From the NCBI GenBank assembly GCA_964475115.1, contig CAYYVJ010000001.1:10797-74796 (forward strand): 64,000 nucleotides of DNA, written 5' to 3'. The notes under the pieces are model-generated. The model was not told where the DNA came from and did not search any database. It saw only the letters and a program-made list of their open reading frames with translations. This DNA is from CAYYVJ01 sp964475115 (GTDB lineage: Bacteria > Bacillota > Clostridia > Lachnospirales > Lachnospiraceae). Positions 37,198-46,909 of the stretch are shown one piece after another. Both the position numbers and the translations under genes were made by a program. Each line of letters starts with the position of its first letter. Within the stretch, counting starts at the first letter, position 1.

Positions 37198-38298
37198 ATG
37201 GCTGGTTCAATATATGGAAAATTATTTCAGGTTTCCACATGGGGTGAATCTCATGGAAAAGGAATTGGTGTTGTAGTAGATGGCTGTCCAGCAGGTTTAG
37301 AATTAAGCGAAGCAGATATACAGATCTTTTTAGATAGAAGAAAACCTGGACAAACCATATATTCAACTCCGCGTGTAGAAGCAGATGAAGTGGAGATTTT
37401 ATCTGGCGTTTATGAAGGCAAGACTACTGGTACGCCTATATCTATGGTAGTATATAATAAAAGACAAAGATCTGCAGATTATTCAGATATTGCTAACTAC
37501 TATAGGCCAGGTCATGCAGATTATACATTTGATATGAAATATGGCTTTCGTGACCCTAGAGGCGGTGGAAGAACATCGGGAAGAGAAACTACAGCTAGAG
37601 TAGCTGCTGGTGCTATTGCGATGAAAATACTTAAAACGTTGGGAATTGATATCTATGCATATTCCACAGAAATTGGTGGAATATGCATAGATTATAATAA
37701 ATTTGATAGAGAAGAAATTTTGAAAAATCCAGTTTGTATGCCGGATAAAGAAACTGCAGGAAAAGTAGGAGACTACTTAAAGATTCAAATGGATAGAAAA
37801 GACTCTGTAGGAGGTATTATAGAGTGTGTTGTAAATAACATGCCTGTTGGAGTAGGAGAACCTGTTTTTGATAAATTAGAGGCTAATTTGGCTAAAGCTA
37901 TTATGTCAATAGGAGCAGTCAGAGGGTTTGAAATAGGGGATGGATTCTTGGTATCTAAAAGTCTTGGTTCTGAGAATAATGATCAATTAAGATTTAATGT
38001 GGATGGACAGCTTGTAAAAGAAAGCAATCATGCAGGCGGTCTTGCAGGAGGTCTTAGTGATGGAGCAGAAATTATCTTTAGAGCCGCAGTGAAGCCAACC
38101 TCATCGATTGAGAGAACGCAAAGGACGGTTAATAAGTTTGGTGAAAATATAGACGTAAATGTAAAAGGTCGACATGACCCTATTATTGTGCCAAGAGCAG
38201 TTGTAGTGGTAGAAGCTATGACAGCCTTAACTGTTTTGGATTTATTATTTATAGGGATGACATCCAAACTTGATAATTTAACAAGGTTTTTCAGCTGA
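37198..38298 (+). CDS. aroC: chorismate synthase
   Basis: 366 residues. It is the last shikimate-pathway enzyme, forming chorismate from EPSP with reduced FMN. The three family signatures are seen: [18 protein letters not shown] (~16), [33 protein letters not shown] (core [16 protein letters not shown], ~115) and [10 protein letters not shown] (~280). GAAGGAGA precedes ATG. No other aro genes are adjacent. Two inverted repeats and two candidate promoters lie in the leader. Confidence 0.96.
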   Translation: MAGSIYGKLFQVSTWGESHGKGIGVVVDGCPAGLELSEADIQIFLDRRKPGQTIYSTPRVEADEVEILSGVYEGKTTGTPISMVVYNKRQRSADYSDIANYYRPGHADYTFDMKYGFRDPRGGGRTSGRETTARVAAGAIAMKILKTLGIDIYAYSTEIGGICIDYNKFDREEILKNPVCMPDKETAGKVGDYLKIQMDRKDSVGGIIECVVNNMPVGVGEPVFDKLEANLAKAIMSIGAVRGFEIGDGFLVSKSLGSENNDQLRFNVDGQLVKESNHAGGLAGGLSDGAEIIFRAAVKPTSSIERTQRTVNKFGENIDVNVKGRHDPIIVPRAVVVVEAMTALTVLDLLFIGMTSKLDNLTRFFS

Positions 38299-38374
38299 AA
38301 CAGGTTGAAAAAATGGGCCTACTTAGGTATACTTGTACTATTACTTTAGCAGAAAGAAAATATGGTGATTTGAA

Positions 38375-39511
38375 TTGGGAACATATCATTTGTTAAATAG
38401 AGATGGAAATGCAAAAAGAGGAGAGTTTCACACCGTTCATGGTGTTATTCAGACTCCAGTTTTTATGAATGTAGGTACAGCAGCAGCTATTAAAGGAGCT
38501 GTTTCTACAATGGATTTACAAGAAATAAAGACTCAAGTTGAACTATCAAATACCTATCATCTTCACCTTAGACCAGGTGATGAAGTGGTGAAAAAACTTG
38601 GTGGTATTCATAAATTTATGGTGTGGGATAAGCCAATATTAACAGATTCAGGTGGATTTCAGGTGTTTTCTTTATCGAATTTAAGAAAGATAAAAGAAGA
38701 AGGTGTCCATTTTAGTTCTCATATTGATGGAAAGAAGATATTCATGGGTCCGGAAGAAAGTATGCAAATTCAATCAAATTTAGCATCTACGATTGCTATG
38801 GCTTTTGATGAATGTCCACCTTATCCAGCAACAAGAGAATATATGGAAGACTCTGTAAACCGTACAACTAGATGGTTAGAACGTTGTAAAAAAGAAATGC
38901 AACGTTTGAATCAATTAGAAGATACGATAAATAGAGATCAAATGTTATTTGGTATTAATCAAGGTGGAACCTATACGGATATTCGTAGAGAACATGCAAA
39001 AAGGATTTCCGAATTAGATTTAGATGGATATGCTTTGGGTGGACTTGCTGTCGGAGAGTCACATGATGAAATGTATCGTATTATCGAAGAAACAGTTCCT
39101 TATTTACCGATTGAGAAACCGACCTATTTAATGGGAGTTGGTACTCCTGCAAATATTATAGAAGCGGTTGAACGTGGCGTGGATTTTTTTGATTGTGTGT
39201 ATCCTAGTAGAAACGGAAGACATGGTCATGTTTATACAAACCAAGGGAAATTGAATCTATTTAATGCTAAATTTGAATTGGATGACAGACCCATTGAAGA
39301 AGGTTGTCAATGTCCTGCATGTAAGCATTATAGTAGAGCATATATAAGGCATTTATTAAAAGCAAAAGAAATGCTAGGAATGAGGCTATGTGTACTACAT
39401 AACCTGTATTTTTATAATACTATGATGGAAGAAATAAGAGATGCAATCTCAGAAAACCGATTTGCTTCTTATAAAAAAGCAAAGTTAGAAGGTTTTACGG
39501 AAGTGAAATAG
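38375..39511 (+). CDS. tgt: tRNA-guanine transglycosylase (queuine tRNA-ribosyltransferase)
   Basis: 378 residues. It exchanges guanine-34 for a queuosine precursor in tRNAs with GUN anticodons. LTDSGGFQVFSL carries the catalytic Asp (~89), a GVGTPANIIEAV segment and FDCVYPSRNGRHG carry the second Asp, and CQCPACKHY supplies zinc ligands near the C-terminus. An in-frame stop at 38366-38368 makes TTG 38375 the only upstream-most start; its ribosome site is weak. yajC follows, as in many bacteria. Confidence 0.95.
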   Translation: MGTYHLLNRDGNAKRGEFHTVHGVIQTPVFMNVGTAAAIKGAVSTMDLQEIKTQVELSNTYHLHLRPGDEVVKKLGGIHKFMVWDKPILTDSGGFQVFSLSNLRKIKEEGVHFSSHIDGKKIFMGPEESMQIQSNLASTIAMAFDECPPYPATREYMEDSVNRTTRWLERCKKEMQRLNQLEDTINRDQMLFGINQGGTYTDIRREHAKRISELDLDGYALGGLAVGESHDEMYRIIEETVPYLPIEKPTYLMGVGTPANIIEAVERGVDFFDCVYPSRNGRHGHVYTNQGKLNLFNAKFELDDRPIEEGCQCPACKHYSRAYIRHLLKAKEMLGMRLCVLHNLYFYNTMMEEIRDAISENRFASYKKAKLEGFTEVK

Positions 39512-39574
39512 AAATAGATTTTATGTTGCGATAAAATCGCATTTAAAATAGAAAATGATTTTAGGAGGAAGATT

Positions 39575-39889
39575 ATGTTTATATTAGAAGCAGGAGCAGC
39601 AGGTGCTGGAAGCATGAGCCTAATTGGCGTAGTGCTTTACATTGTGGTAATAGGTGCTTTTTTCTACTTTATGTTATTCAGACCACAAAAGAAACAACAA
39701 CAAAAAGCAAAAGCTATGTTGTCATCTTTAGAAAACGGAGATAGCGTTTTAACAAGTAGTGGATTTTATGGTGTTGTAATAGACATTACAGAAGATACAG
39801 TAATCGTGGAATTTGGTAATAACAAAAATTGTAGAATCCCAATGCAAAAATCCGCAATCGTACAAATTGAAAAAGCAACAGCAGAATAA
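39575..39889 (+). CDS. yajC: preprotein translocase accessory subunit YajC
   Basis: 104 residues. One membrane helix (~12-33) is followed by FRPQKKQQQKAKAMLSSLENGDSVLTSSGFYGVV (core PQKKQQQK), the YajC signature. It belongs to the SecDF-YajC auxiliary complex of the Sec translocon. It follows tgt, its usual partner, but secD and secF are absent from the window. The ribosome site is TAGGAGGA. Confidence 0.95.
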   Translation: MFILEAGAAGAGSMSLIGVVLYIVVIGAFFYFMLFRPQKKQQQKAKAMLSSLENGDSVLTSSGFYGVVIDITEDTVIVEFGNNKNCRIPMQKSAIVQIEKATAE

Positions 39890-39947
39890 ATATTAAATGT
39901 GGACAGGTATGGATCTTTGGGATTGTACCTGTCCATATTTAATATTT
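39888..39947 (+). terminator. terminator of the tgt-yajC unit
   Basis: The arms 39888-39909 and 39926-39947 pair along about 20 bases with a 16-base loop. There is no long T run, so termination may be incomplete. Confidence 0.65.
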
Positions 39948-39972
39948 ATTATTGGTTAAATATAAGTTTTAG

Positions 39973-40001
39973 TTGAAATCTCCTTTGAAATGATATATTA
40001 T
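39973..40001 (+). promoter_or_regulatory. sigma-A-type promoter of the leuB-ilvD-ilvB-ser run
   Basis: TTGAAA (39973-39978) and TATTAT (39996-40001) have a 17-base spacer, about 76 bases before leuB. I see no T-box specifier or leader-peptide run of Leu, Ile or Val codons in this leader. Confidence 0.55.
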
Positions 40002-40077
40002 GTAAGTTAATATCTTTTCACTGTAATGTATCAACGTGCTAAAAAAAGAACAAAATTATAGAAAAGAGGAATTTACC

Positions 40078-41163
40078 ATGAACTATACGATAGCAGTAAT
40101 ACCTGGAGATGGAATTGGGCCAGAAATCATAAATGAAGCAAAAAAAGTGCTGAATCAGATATCTAAAAGATTTGGACATGAATTTACATATTCAGAGCTA
40201 CTTCTAGGAGGAGCATCAATTGACGTACATGGGGTTCCACTAACAGATGAAGCTATTTCAACAGCAAAATCTTGTGATGCTGTCCTTATGGGATCTATAG
40301 GTGGTAATACGACGACCTCACCTTGGTATCAATTAGAGCCAAGTCTTAGACCTGAAGCAGGATTATTAAAGATAAGAAAAGAATTAAATTTGTTTGCAAA
40401 TTTAAGGCCAGCTATTCTGTATCCTGAATTAAAAGCTGCATGTCCTCTAAAAGATGAGATTATTTCTTTTGGTTTTGACATCATGATTGTTCGTGAACTA
40501 ACTGGAGGACTTTACTTTGGAAAAAGAGGAACAGTAGAGGAAAACGGATATTTGAAAGCATTTGATACTCTTACCTATGATGAACATGAAATTAGACGAA
40601 TTGCAAAACGTGCTTTCGATATTGCAATGAAGAGAAATAAAAAGTTGACAAGTGTAGATAAAGCAAATGTTCTTGATTCTTCAAGACTTTGGAGAAAAAT
40701 AGTAATAGAAGTTTCTAAAGATTATCCAGAAGTAGAACTAGAGCATATGTTAGTAGATAATTGTGCAATGCAATTAGTAAGAGATCCAAAACAGTTTGAT
40801 GTCATTTTAACGGAGAACATGTTCGGAGATATTCTTTCGGATGAGGCCAGCATGATAACTGGATCCATTGGAATGTTAGCTTCAGCTAGCTTAAACGATA
40901 CTAAATTAGGTTTATATGAACCAAGTCATGGTTCAGCGCCAGATATTGCTGGGCAAGGTATTGCAAATCCAATTGCAACTATATTATCAGCAGCGATGAT
41001 GCTAAGATATTCCTTTGATTTAGATAAGGAAGCAGATGCCATAGAAAAGGCAGTGAAACGAGTCTTACAAGAAGGATATCGGACAGGAGATATCATGACA
41101 GAAGGATTAAAAAAGGTAGGCACCGAGCAAATGGGTGACTTAATTATTCAATATATAGATTAA
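40078..41163 (+). CDS. leuB: 3-isopropylmalate dehydrogenase
   Basis: 361 residues, NAD-dependent oxidative decarboxylase of leucine synthesis. [13 protein letters not shown] (~4-16), [26 protein letters not shown] and [14 protein letters not shown] are the diagnostic segments; the length matches LeuB. ATG 40078 follows AAGAGGA; the longer frame from 40036 is rejected. leuA, leuC and leuD are not in the window, so leuB is separated from its pathway partners and instead leads ilvD-ilvB. Confidence 0.95.
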   Translation: MNYTIAVIPGDGIGPEIINEAKKVLNQISKRFGHEFTYSELLLGGASIDVHGVPLTDEAISTAKSCDAVLMGSIGGNTTTSPWYQLEPSLRPEAGLLKIRKELNLFANLRPAILYPELKAACPLKDEIISFGFDIMIVRELTGGLYFGKRGTVEENGYLKAFDTLTYDEHEIRRIAKRAFDIAMKRNKKLTSVDKANVLDSSRLWRKIVIEVSKDYPEVELEHMLVDNCAMQLVRDPKQFDVILTENMFGDILSDEASMITGSIGMLASASLNDTKLGLYEPSHGSAPDIAGQGIANPIATILSAAMMLRYSFDLDKEADAIEKAVKRVLQEGYRTGDIMTEGLKKVGTEQMGDLIIQYID

Positions 41164-41180
41164 AAAAAGGAGACGAGAAC

Positions 41181-42851
41181 ATGAGAAGTGATTCAATTAC
41201 AAAAGGTATACAACAGGCACCCCATAGATCGTTACTGAATGCTTTAGGTCTAACGGCAGAAGAAAAAAATAGACCAATTATAGGTATTGTTAGCTCACAT
41301 AATGAAATTGTTCCTGGACATATAAATATAGATAAAATTGTAGATGCAGTTAAAATGGGAGTTGCAATGGCTGGTGGGACACCACTTGTATTTCCTGCTA
41401 TTGCAGTTTGTGATGGAATAGCGATGGGACATGTGGGAATGAAATATTCCCTTGCGACAAGAGAATTAATTGCAGATTCGACAGAATCGGTAGCTATGGC
41501 GCATGCATTTGATGCATTAGTAATGGTTCCCAACTGTGATAAAAATGTTCCGGGGCTTTTAATGGCAGCAGCAAGGCTAAATATTCCTACCATATTTGTA
41601 AGTGGTGGACCAATGCTTGCTGGACGTGTAAACGGAGAAAAAACAAGTCTGTCATCTATGTTTGAAGCGGTTGGAGCTTATACTGCGGGGAATATGTCAT
41701 TAGATGAAGTTGAAGAATATGAAAATAAAGTATGTGCATCCTGTGGGTCGTGTTCAGGTATGTATACAGCAAATAGTATGAACTGCTTAACAGAAGTGTT
41801 AGGTATGGGCTTAAAAGGAAATGGAACCATTCCTGCAGTGTATTCCGAGAGAATAAGATTAGCAAAACATGCCGGAATGAAGATAATGGAATTATTGGAA
41901 AAAGACATAAAACCAAGAGACATCATGACGAAAGATGCATTTTTAAATGCATTAACAGTTGATATGGCACTGGGGTGTTCTACAAATAGTATGCTTCATT
42001 TACCAGCTATTGCACATGAAGCGGAAATTGAACTTAACCTTGATATGGCAAATGAAATTAGTGCTAAGACACCGAACTTATGCCATCTTGCACCAGCAGG
42101 ACATACTTATATAGAAGATTTAAATGAGGCTGGCGGAGTATATGCGGTAATGAATGAGTTAGCAAAGAAGAAGTTACTTCATCTAGATGGTATTACTGCT
42201 ACTGGGAAGACGGTAGGAGAGAACATAAAGGGATGTATCAATTACAATCATGAAGTTATTAGACCTATTGAAAATCCATATAGTGAAACTGGTGGAATTG
42301 CAGTATTAAAGGGAAATCTAGCTCCAGACTCTGGAGTAGTAAAACGTTCCGCCGTGGATGAGAAAATGATGGTACATGAAGGACCTGCAAGAGTATTTGA
42401 CTGTGAAGAAGATGCGATTGAAGCTATCAAAGGAGGAAAAATAGTATCCGGAGATGTAGTTGTTATTCGTTATGAAGGTCCAAAAGGTGGTCCAGGTATG
42501 AGAGAAATGTTAAATCCTACTTCTGCTATAGCGGGTATGGGACTAGATACAAGTGTTGCGTTGATAACGGATGGAAGATTTTCTGGTGCTTCTAGAGGTG
42601 CATCTATTGGGCATGTGTCACCAGAAGCCGCTGTAGGTGGAAATATTGCTCTTGTAGAAGAAGGAGATATAATAAAAATAAATATTCCAGAAAATACCTT
42701 GGATTTTGTGATTACAGAGGATGAGTTAGAAGAAAGACGTAAAAGATGGCAGCCAAGACAAGCAAAAATTACAACTGGTTATTTAGCACGTTATGCAGCT
42801 ATGGTAACTTCAGGAAATAAAGGTGCGATACTCGAAATTCCTACAAAATAA
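41181..42851 (+). CDS. ilvD: dihydroxy-acid dehydratase
   Basis: 556 residues, Fe-S dehydratase of the valine/isoleucine pathway. [18 protein letters not shown] (core CDKNVPG, ~117), [19 protein letters not shown] with cluster Cys (~189) and [11 protein letters not shown] (~465) are typical of IlvD. It starts 18 bases after leuB with an AAAAGGAG site and is followed 17 bases later by ilvB. It is likely oxygen-sensitive, as expected in an anaerobe. Confidence 0.97.
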   Translation: MRSDSITKGIQQAPHRSLLNALGLTAEEKNRPIIGIVSSHNEIVPGHINIDKIVDAVKMGVAMAGGTPLVFPAIAVCDGIAMGHVGMKYSLATRELIADSTESVAMAHAFDALVMVPNCDKNVPGLLMAAARLNIPTIFVSGGPMLAGRVNGEKTSLSSMFEAVGAYTAGNMSLDEVEEYENKVCASCGSCSGMYTANSMNCLTEVLGMGLKGNGTIPAVYSERIRLAKHAGMKIMELLEKDIKPRDIMTKDAFLNALTVDMALGCSTNSMLHLPAIAHEAEIELNLDMANEISAKTPNLCHLAPAGHTYIEDLNEAGGVYAVMNELAKKKLLHLDGITATGKTVGENIKGCINYNHEVIRPIENPYSETGGIAVLKGNLAPDSGVVKRSAVDEKMMVHEGPARVFDCEEDAIEAIKGGKIVSGDVVVIRYEGPKGGPGMREMLNPTSAIAGMGLDTSVALITDGRFSGASRGASIGHVSPEAAVGGNIALVEEGDIIKINIPENTLDFVITEDELEERRKRWQPRQAKITTGYLARYAAMVTSGNKGAILEIPTK

Positions 42852-42867
42852 GAAAGGTTGGTAGCTT

Positions 42868-44547
42868 ATGCAAATAAATGGATCGGAAATTGTTGTAGAA
42901 TGTTTAAAGGAACAAGGTGTAGATATTGTTTTTGGGTATCCGGGTGGTGCGATATTAAATATATATGACGCTTTGTACAAACACTCGAAAGAGATAACGC
43001 ATATACTAACCTCGCATGAACAGGGAGCATCCCATGCAGCAGATGGTTATGCTAGAGCTACAGGTAAGGTAGGTGTTTGTCTTGCAACTTCAGGACCAGG
43101 AGCAACAAACTTAGTAACAGGAATTGCTACTGCTTATATGGATTCTGTTCCTATGGTAGCAATTACCGCAAATGTAACAGTACCTTTATTAGGAAGAGAT
43201 AGTTTCCAAGAGGTTGATATAGCTGGAATTACGATGCCTATTACAAAGCATAGTTATATTGTTAAAGATATTAATAAATTAGCTGATACCATAAGAAAAG
43301 CTTTTGAAATTGCAAGTACAGGGAGACCAGGTCCAGTATTAGTAGATATTGCCAAAGATGTTACGGCAGCTATTACAGAATATAAAAGACAGACACCAAA
43401 TCCAATCGAAAGAGTTACAAAAAACATTAGGGAAGAAGACCTTGATAGAGCAATTGAATTAATTGAAGAATCTAAAAAACCTTATGTATTTGTGGGTGGT
43501 GGTTCAATTATATCAGGTGCAAATAGAGAGTTAGATGAATTTGTTCATAAATTACAGGCTCCAGTAGCTGATACGCTAATGGGTAAAGGTGGATTTAATG
43601 GAAATGATCCGCTATATACAGGAATGCTTGGTATGCATGGAACAAAGACATCAAATTTTGGAATCTCCGAATGTGATTTGCTAGTTGTTGTAGGAGCAAG
43701 ATTTAATGATAGAGTAACAGGAAATGCTAAAAAGTTTGCGAAGCATGCAAAAATACTTCAAATTGATGTTGATCCGGCAGAAATTAATAAGAATATAATG
43801 ACTCATGCAAGTATTATTGGAGATATAAAGGTTGTATTAGAGAGATTAAATAAGAAAATGTCTCAGTACAATCATAGTGAATGGATCGATAAGGTTACTG
43901 AAATGAAAAGAATATATCCGTTAAATATTAGTGAAGAAACATTATCAGGTCCTTATGTAATTCAAAAGATTTATGAAATTACAAAAGGAGATGCTATCAT
44001 CACAACAGATGTAGGACAACATCAAATGTGGGCAGCCCAATGTTTTAATTATAGTAAGCCTAGAACCTATATTACATCAGGTGGACTAGGAACCATGGGA
44101 TTTGGTTTAGGTGCTAGTATTGGTGCAAAACTAGGTAAAAAAGATAAATTGGTATTTAATATTGCTGGAGATGGATGTTTCCGTATGAATATGAATGAAA
44201 TTGCAACTGCGACCAGGTATAATATTCCGATTATTCAAGTAGTTCTAAATAATCATGTTCTTGGAATGGTAAGACAATGGCAAGACTTGTTTTATGGGCA
44301 AAGATATTCTCATACAATATTAAATGATAGTGTGGATTTTGTTAAATTATCTGAAGCAATGGGGGCGAAAGCATACCTGGTTACAAAACCAGAAGAGTTG
44401 GAGCCGGTACTAAGGGAGGCGATTGAACTAAACGCTCCTGTAGTTATTGAATGTCACATAGACAGTAATGACAAGGTATGGCCAATGGTTGCACCAGGAA
44501 AGGCACTTGCGGATACATTTAGTCAAGAGGATTTAAAAGATAAATAA
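42868..44547 (+). CDS. ilvB: acetolactate synthase, large (catalytic) subunit
   Basis: 559 residues, ThDP-dependent enzyme that forms acetolactate or acetohydroxybutyrate. The N-terminal VFGYPGGAILNIYDAL (core GYPGGAILN), TSGPGATNLVTGIATA, RPGPVLVDIAKDV and the ThDP motif GDGCFRMNMNE...NNHVLGMV are present. No regulatory subunit gene (ilvN/ilvH) follows; serC begins 23 bases later. The small subunit may be encoded elsewhere, or the enzyme may work without valine feedback. Length and motifs favour the anabolic enzyme rather than catabolic AlsS. Confidence 0.94.
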   Translation: MQINGSEIVVECLKEQGVDIVFGYPGGAILNIYDALYKHSKEITHILTSHEQGASHAADGYARATGKVGVCLATSGPGATNLVTGIATAYMDSVPMVAITANVTVPLLGRDSFQEVDIAGITMPITKHSYIVKDINKLADTIRKAFEIASTGRPGPVLVDIAKDVTAAITEYKRQTPNPIERVTKNIREEDLDRAIELIEESKKPYVFVGGGSIISGANRELDEFVHKLQAPVADTLMGKGGFNGNDPLYTGMLGMHGTKTSNFGISECDLLVVVGARFNDRVTGNAKKFAKHAKILQIDVDPAEINKNIMTHASIIGDIKVVLERLNKKMSQYNHSEWIDKVTEMKRIYPLNISEETLSGPYVIQKIYEITKGDAIITTDVGQHQMWAAQCFNYSKPRTYITSGGLGTMGFGLGASIGAKLGKKDKLVFNIAGDGCFRMNMNEIATATRYNIPIIQVVLNNHVLGMVRQWQDLFYGQRYSHTILNDSVDFVKLSEAMGAKAYLVTKPEELEPVLREAIELNAPVVIECHIDSNDKVWPMVAPGKALADTFSQEDLKDK

Positions 44548-44570
44548 GAATGTTTAAGGAGGATATGAAA

Positions 44571-45653
44571 ATGGGAAGAGTGTTTAATTTTTCAGCAGGA
44601 CCTGCAGTGTTGCCAGAAGAGGTTTTAAAAGAAGCGGCAGCAGAAATGCTAGATTATAAGGGAACTGGTATGTCTGTAATGGAGATGAGTCATCGTTCCA
44701 AGGCTTACCAAGAGATTATAGATACAGCAGAGGCAGATTTAAGAGAGCTGATGAAAATCCCAGAAAACTATAAAGTTTTATTTTTACAGGGTGGAGCATC
44801 TCAACAGTTTGCAATGATTCCAATGAATTTGATGAAGAATAAAAAAGCAGACTATATTGTGACAGGACAATGGGCAAAAAAAGCTTTTCAAGAAGGTAAG
44901 ATATATGGAGCGGCTAGAGCAATTGCATCTTCAGAAGATAAGACATTTTCTTATATACCAGATTGTTCGGATTTAGATATTGATCCAGAGGCTGATTATG
45001 TGCACATCTGTGAAAATAATACTATTTATGGAACAAAATTTAAGACATTGCCTAATACAAAGGGTAAAGACCTTGTAGCTGACCTATCTTCCTGTTTTTT
45101 GTCTGAGCCGGTAGATGTATCAAAATATGCACTTATCTATGGTGGTGTACAAAAAAACATTGGACCTGCAGGTGTAGTTATCGTAATTATTCGTGAGGAT
45201 TTAATTACTGAAGATACACTAGCTGCTACACCAACTATGTTAAAATATAAAACACATTCAGATAATGGATCCATGTACAATACACCTCCAGCTTATGGAA
45301 TTTATATATGCGGAAAAGTGTTTAAATGGCTTAAGAACTTAGGTGGGTTAGAAAAAATGCAAGAGCATAATGAAAAGAAAGCTGCAATTCTTTATGACTT
45401 TTTAGATAATAGTAAATTATTCAAGGGAACTGTTGTAAAAGAAGATCGTTCTCTTATGAATGTACCTTTTGTAACAGGAAATGATAATTTGGATGCTAAG
45501 TTTGTAAAAGAGGCTAAGGCAGCTGGATTTGAAAATTTAAAAGGTCATAGAAGTGTAGGTGGAATGAGAGCTAGTATTTATAATGCAATGCCTATAGATG
45601 GCGTAAAAAAACTAGTGGAATTTATGGAAAACTTTGAAGCTGAAAACATGTAA
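44571..45653 (+). CDS. serC: phosphoserine aminotransferase
   Basis: 360 residues, PLP enzyme converting phosphohydroxypyruvate to O-phosphoserine. VFNFSAGPAVLPEEVLKEAA (core FSAGPAVLPEEV) at the N-terminus, FLQGGASQQFAMIPMN (~70), YGGVQKNIGPAG with the PLP Lys (~190) and HRSVGGMRASIYNAMP near the end are standard SerC segments. Three in-frame ATGs exist; AGGAGG is 8 bases before 44571 and too close to 44565, so 44571 is used. It pairs with serA 25 bases downstream. Confidence 0.96.
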   Translation: MGRVFNFSAGPAVLPEEVLKEAAAEMLDYKGTGMSVMEMSHRSKAYQEIIDTAEADLRELMKIPENYKVLFLQGGASQQFAMIPMNLMKNKKADYIVTGQWAKKAFQEGKIYGAARAIASSEDKTFSYIPDCSDLDIDPEADYVHICENNTIYGTKFKTLPNTKGKDLVADLSSCFLSEPVDVSKYALIYGGVQKNIGPAGVVIVIIREDLITEDTLAATPTMLKYKTHSDNGSMYNTPPAYGIYICGKVFKWLKNLGGLEKMQEHNEKKAAILYDFLDNSKLFKGTVVKEDRSLMNVPFVTGNDNLDAKFVKEAKAAGFENLKGHRSVGGMRASIYNAMPIDGVKKLVEFMENFEAENM

Positions 45654-45678
45654 TTTGGGGAAAAAGAGGAGTATCAAA

Positions 45679-46842
45679 ATGTATAATATTCATTGCTTAA
45701 ATAAAATATCAAAAATTGGAACTGATTTATTAACAAAGAATTATGAGTTAACAGATGATATAAATAGTGCAGATGGAGTATTAGTACGAAGCGCAGCTAT
45801 GCATGATATGGAATTTTCTGACTCAATAAAAGCAGTAGCTAGAGCCGGTGCAGGAGTAAATAATATTCCTATCGAGGAATGTGCTAAAAAAGGAATTGTT
45901 GTTTTCAATACTCCAGGTGCAAACGCAAATTCGGTTAAAGAAATAGTATTAGCGGGATTATTGCTGGCTTCCCGTGATATTGTGGGTGGAATCAATTGGG
46001 TTCAATCAGCAAAAGAGGACGAGAATATTGCCAAATCAGTTGAAAAGGAAAAATCTAAATTTGCAGGGAATGAGATTTCTGGAAAGAAATTAGGAGTAAT
46101 TGGCCTTGGTGCAATCGGAATTAAAGTTGCAAATGCAGCCTTAAATCTTGGAATGGAAGTGTATGGATATGATCCATATATATCTGTAGAAGCAGCATGG
46201 AATTTATCTAGAAGTGTAGTTCATATTAATGCAATTGAAAGAATATTTTCAGAATGTGATTATATTACTCTTCATTTACCATTAACGGATACTACAAAAG
46301 AGATGATTAATAAAGAATCTTTGGACTTAATGAAAGAGGGTGTTGTTATTCTTAACTTTTCAAGAGACCTTCTTGTTAAGGATGATGACATCGAGATAGC
46401 ATTAAAAGCAGGTAAAGTAAAAAAATATGTAACAGATTTTCCAAATGCAAAAACTGCAAATTTTGAAAATGTAATTGCAATTCCTCATCTGGGGGCATCA
46501 ACAGAAGAGGCAGAGGACAATTGTGCGGTTATGGCAATAAAACAATTAATGGATTATCTTGAAAATGGAAATATCAAAAATTCAGTCAATTATCCTAACT
46601 GTGACATGGGTATATGCCAAAAGGCTGGTAGAATCGTAATTCATCATAAAAATATTCCTAATATGCTTGCAAAATTTACTGGTGCTCTTTCAGAAAAGGA
46701 TATTAATATCTCTGATTTGATTAATAAAAGTAAGGGTGAATATTCTTATACTATGATAGATCTGGATTCACCTGCCAATGAAGAACTAATAGAAGTAATT
46801 TGTGAAATTAAGGACGTAATTAAAGTTAGAATTATAAAGTAA
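45679..46842 (+). CDS. serA: D-3-phosphoglycerate dehydrogenase, ACT-domain form
   Basis: 387 residues. It is the first enzyme of serine synthesis and reduces NAD. RAGAGVNNIP (~54), the Rossmann motif GVIGLGAIGIKVANAA (~137), HLPLTDTTKEMINKE and the catalytic His in IPHLGASTEEAEDN are visible. A C-terminal ACT domain of ~75 residues may bind serine as feedback inhibitor. The ATG at 45679 follows AGAGGAG; the longer frame from 45634 overlaps serC. No serB gene is adjacent. Confidence 0.94.
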   Translation: MYNIHCLNKISKIGTDLLTKNYELTDDINSADGVLVRSAAMHDMEFSDSIKAVARAGAGVNNIPIEECAKKGIVVFNTPGANANSVKEIVLAGLLLASRDIVGGINWVQSAKEDENIAKSVEKEKSKFAGNEISGKKLGVIGLGAIGIKVANAALNLGMEVYGYDPYISVEAAWNLSRSVVHINAIERIFSECDYITLHLPLTDTTKEMINKESLDLMKEGVVILNFSRDLLVKDDDIEIALKAGKVKKYVTDFPNAKTANFENVIAIPHLGASTEEAEDNCAVMAIKQLMDYLENGNIKNSVNYPNCDMGICQKAGRIVIHHKNIPNMLAKFTGALSEKDINISDLINKSKGEYSYTMIDLDSPANEELIEVICEIKDVIKVRIIK

Positions 46843-46850
46843 AAGTAATT

Positions 46851-46876
46851 AGGTTGGTCTGATAACAGGCCAACCT
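46851..46876 (+). terminator. weak stem-loop between serA and the DUF1015 gene
   Basis: 11-base arms 46851-46861 and 46866-46876 pair with one G-U and a 4-base loop. No T run follows, so partial readthrough into the DUF1015 gene is likely. Confidence 0.55.
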
Positions 46877-46909
46877 ATATATTAGTTTAAGAATGTGGAG
46901 GAAGATAAC

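Noticed and set aside
39948..40077. Leader-peptide attenuator or T-box ahead of leuB-ilvD-ilvB
   Set aside because: No run of Leu, Ile or Val codons and no T-box-like core sequence or specifier-loop arrangement was found by eye.
41144..41593. 149-codon open frame antisense to ilvD
   Set aside because: A shadow of the conserved ilvD coding sequence, with no ribosome site or homology that I can see.
44550..44570. Upstream ATG starts for serC at 44550 and 44565
   Set aside because: AGGAGG lies between them and only ATG 44571 has proper spacing; the protein family also begins there.
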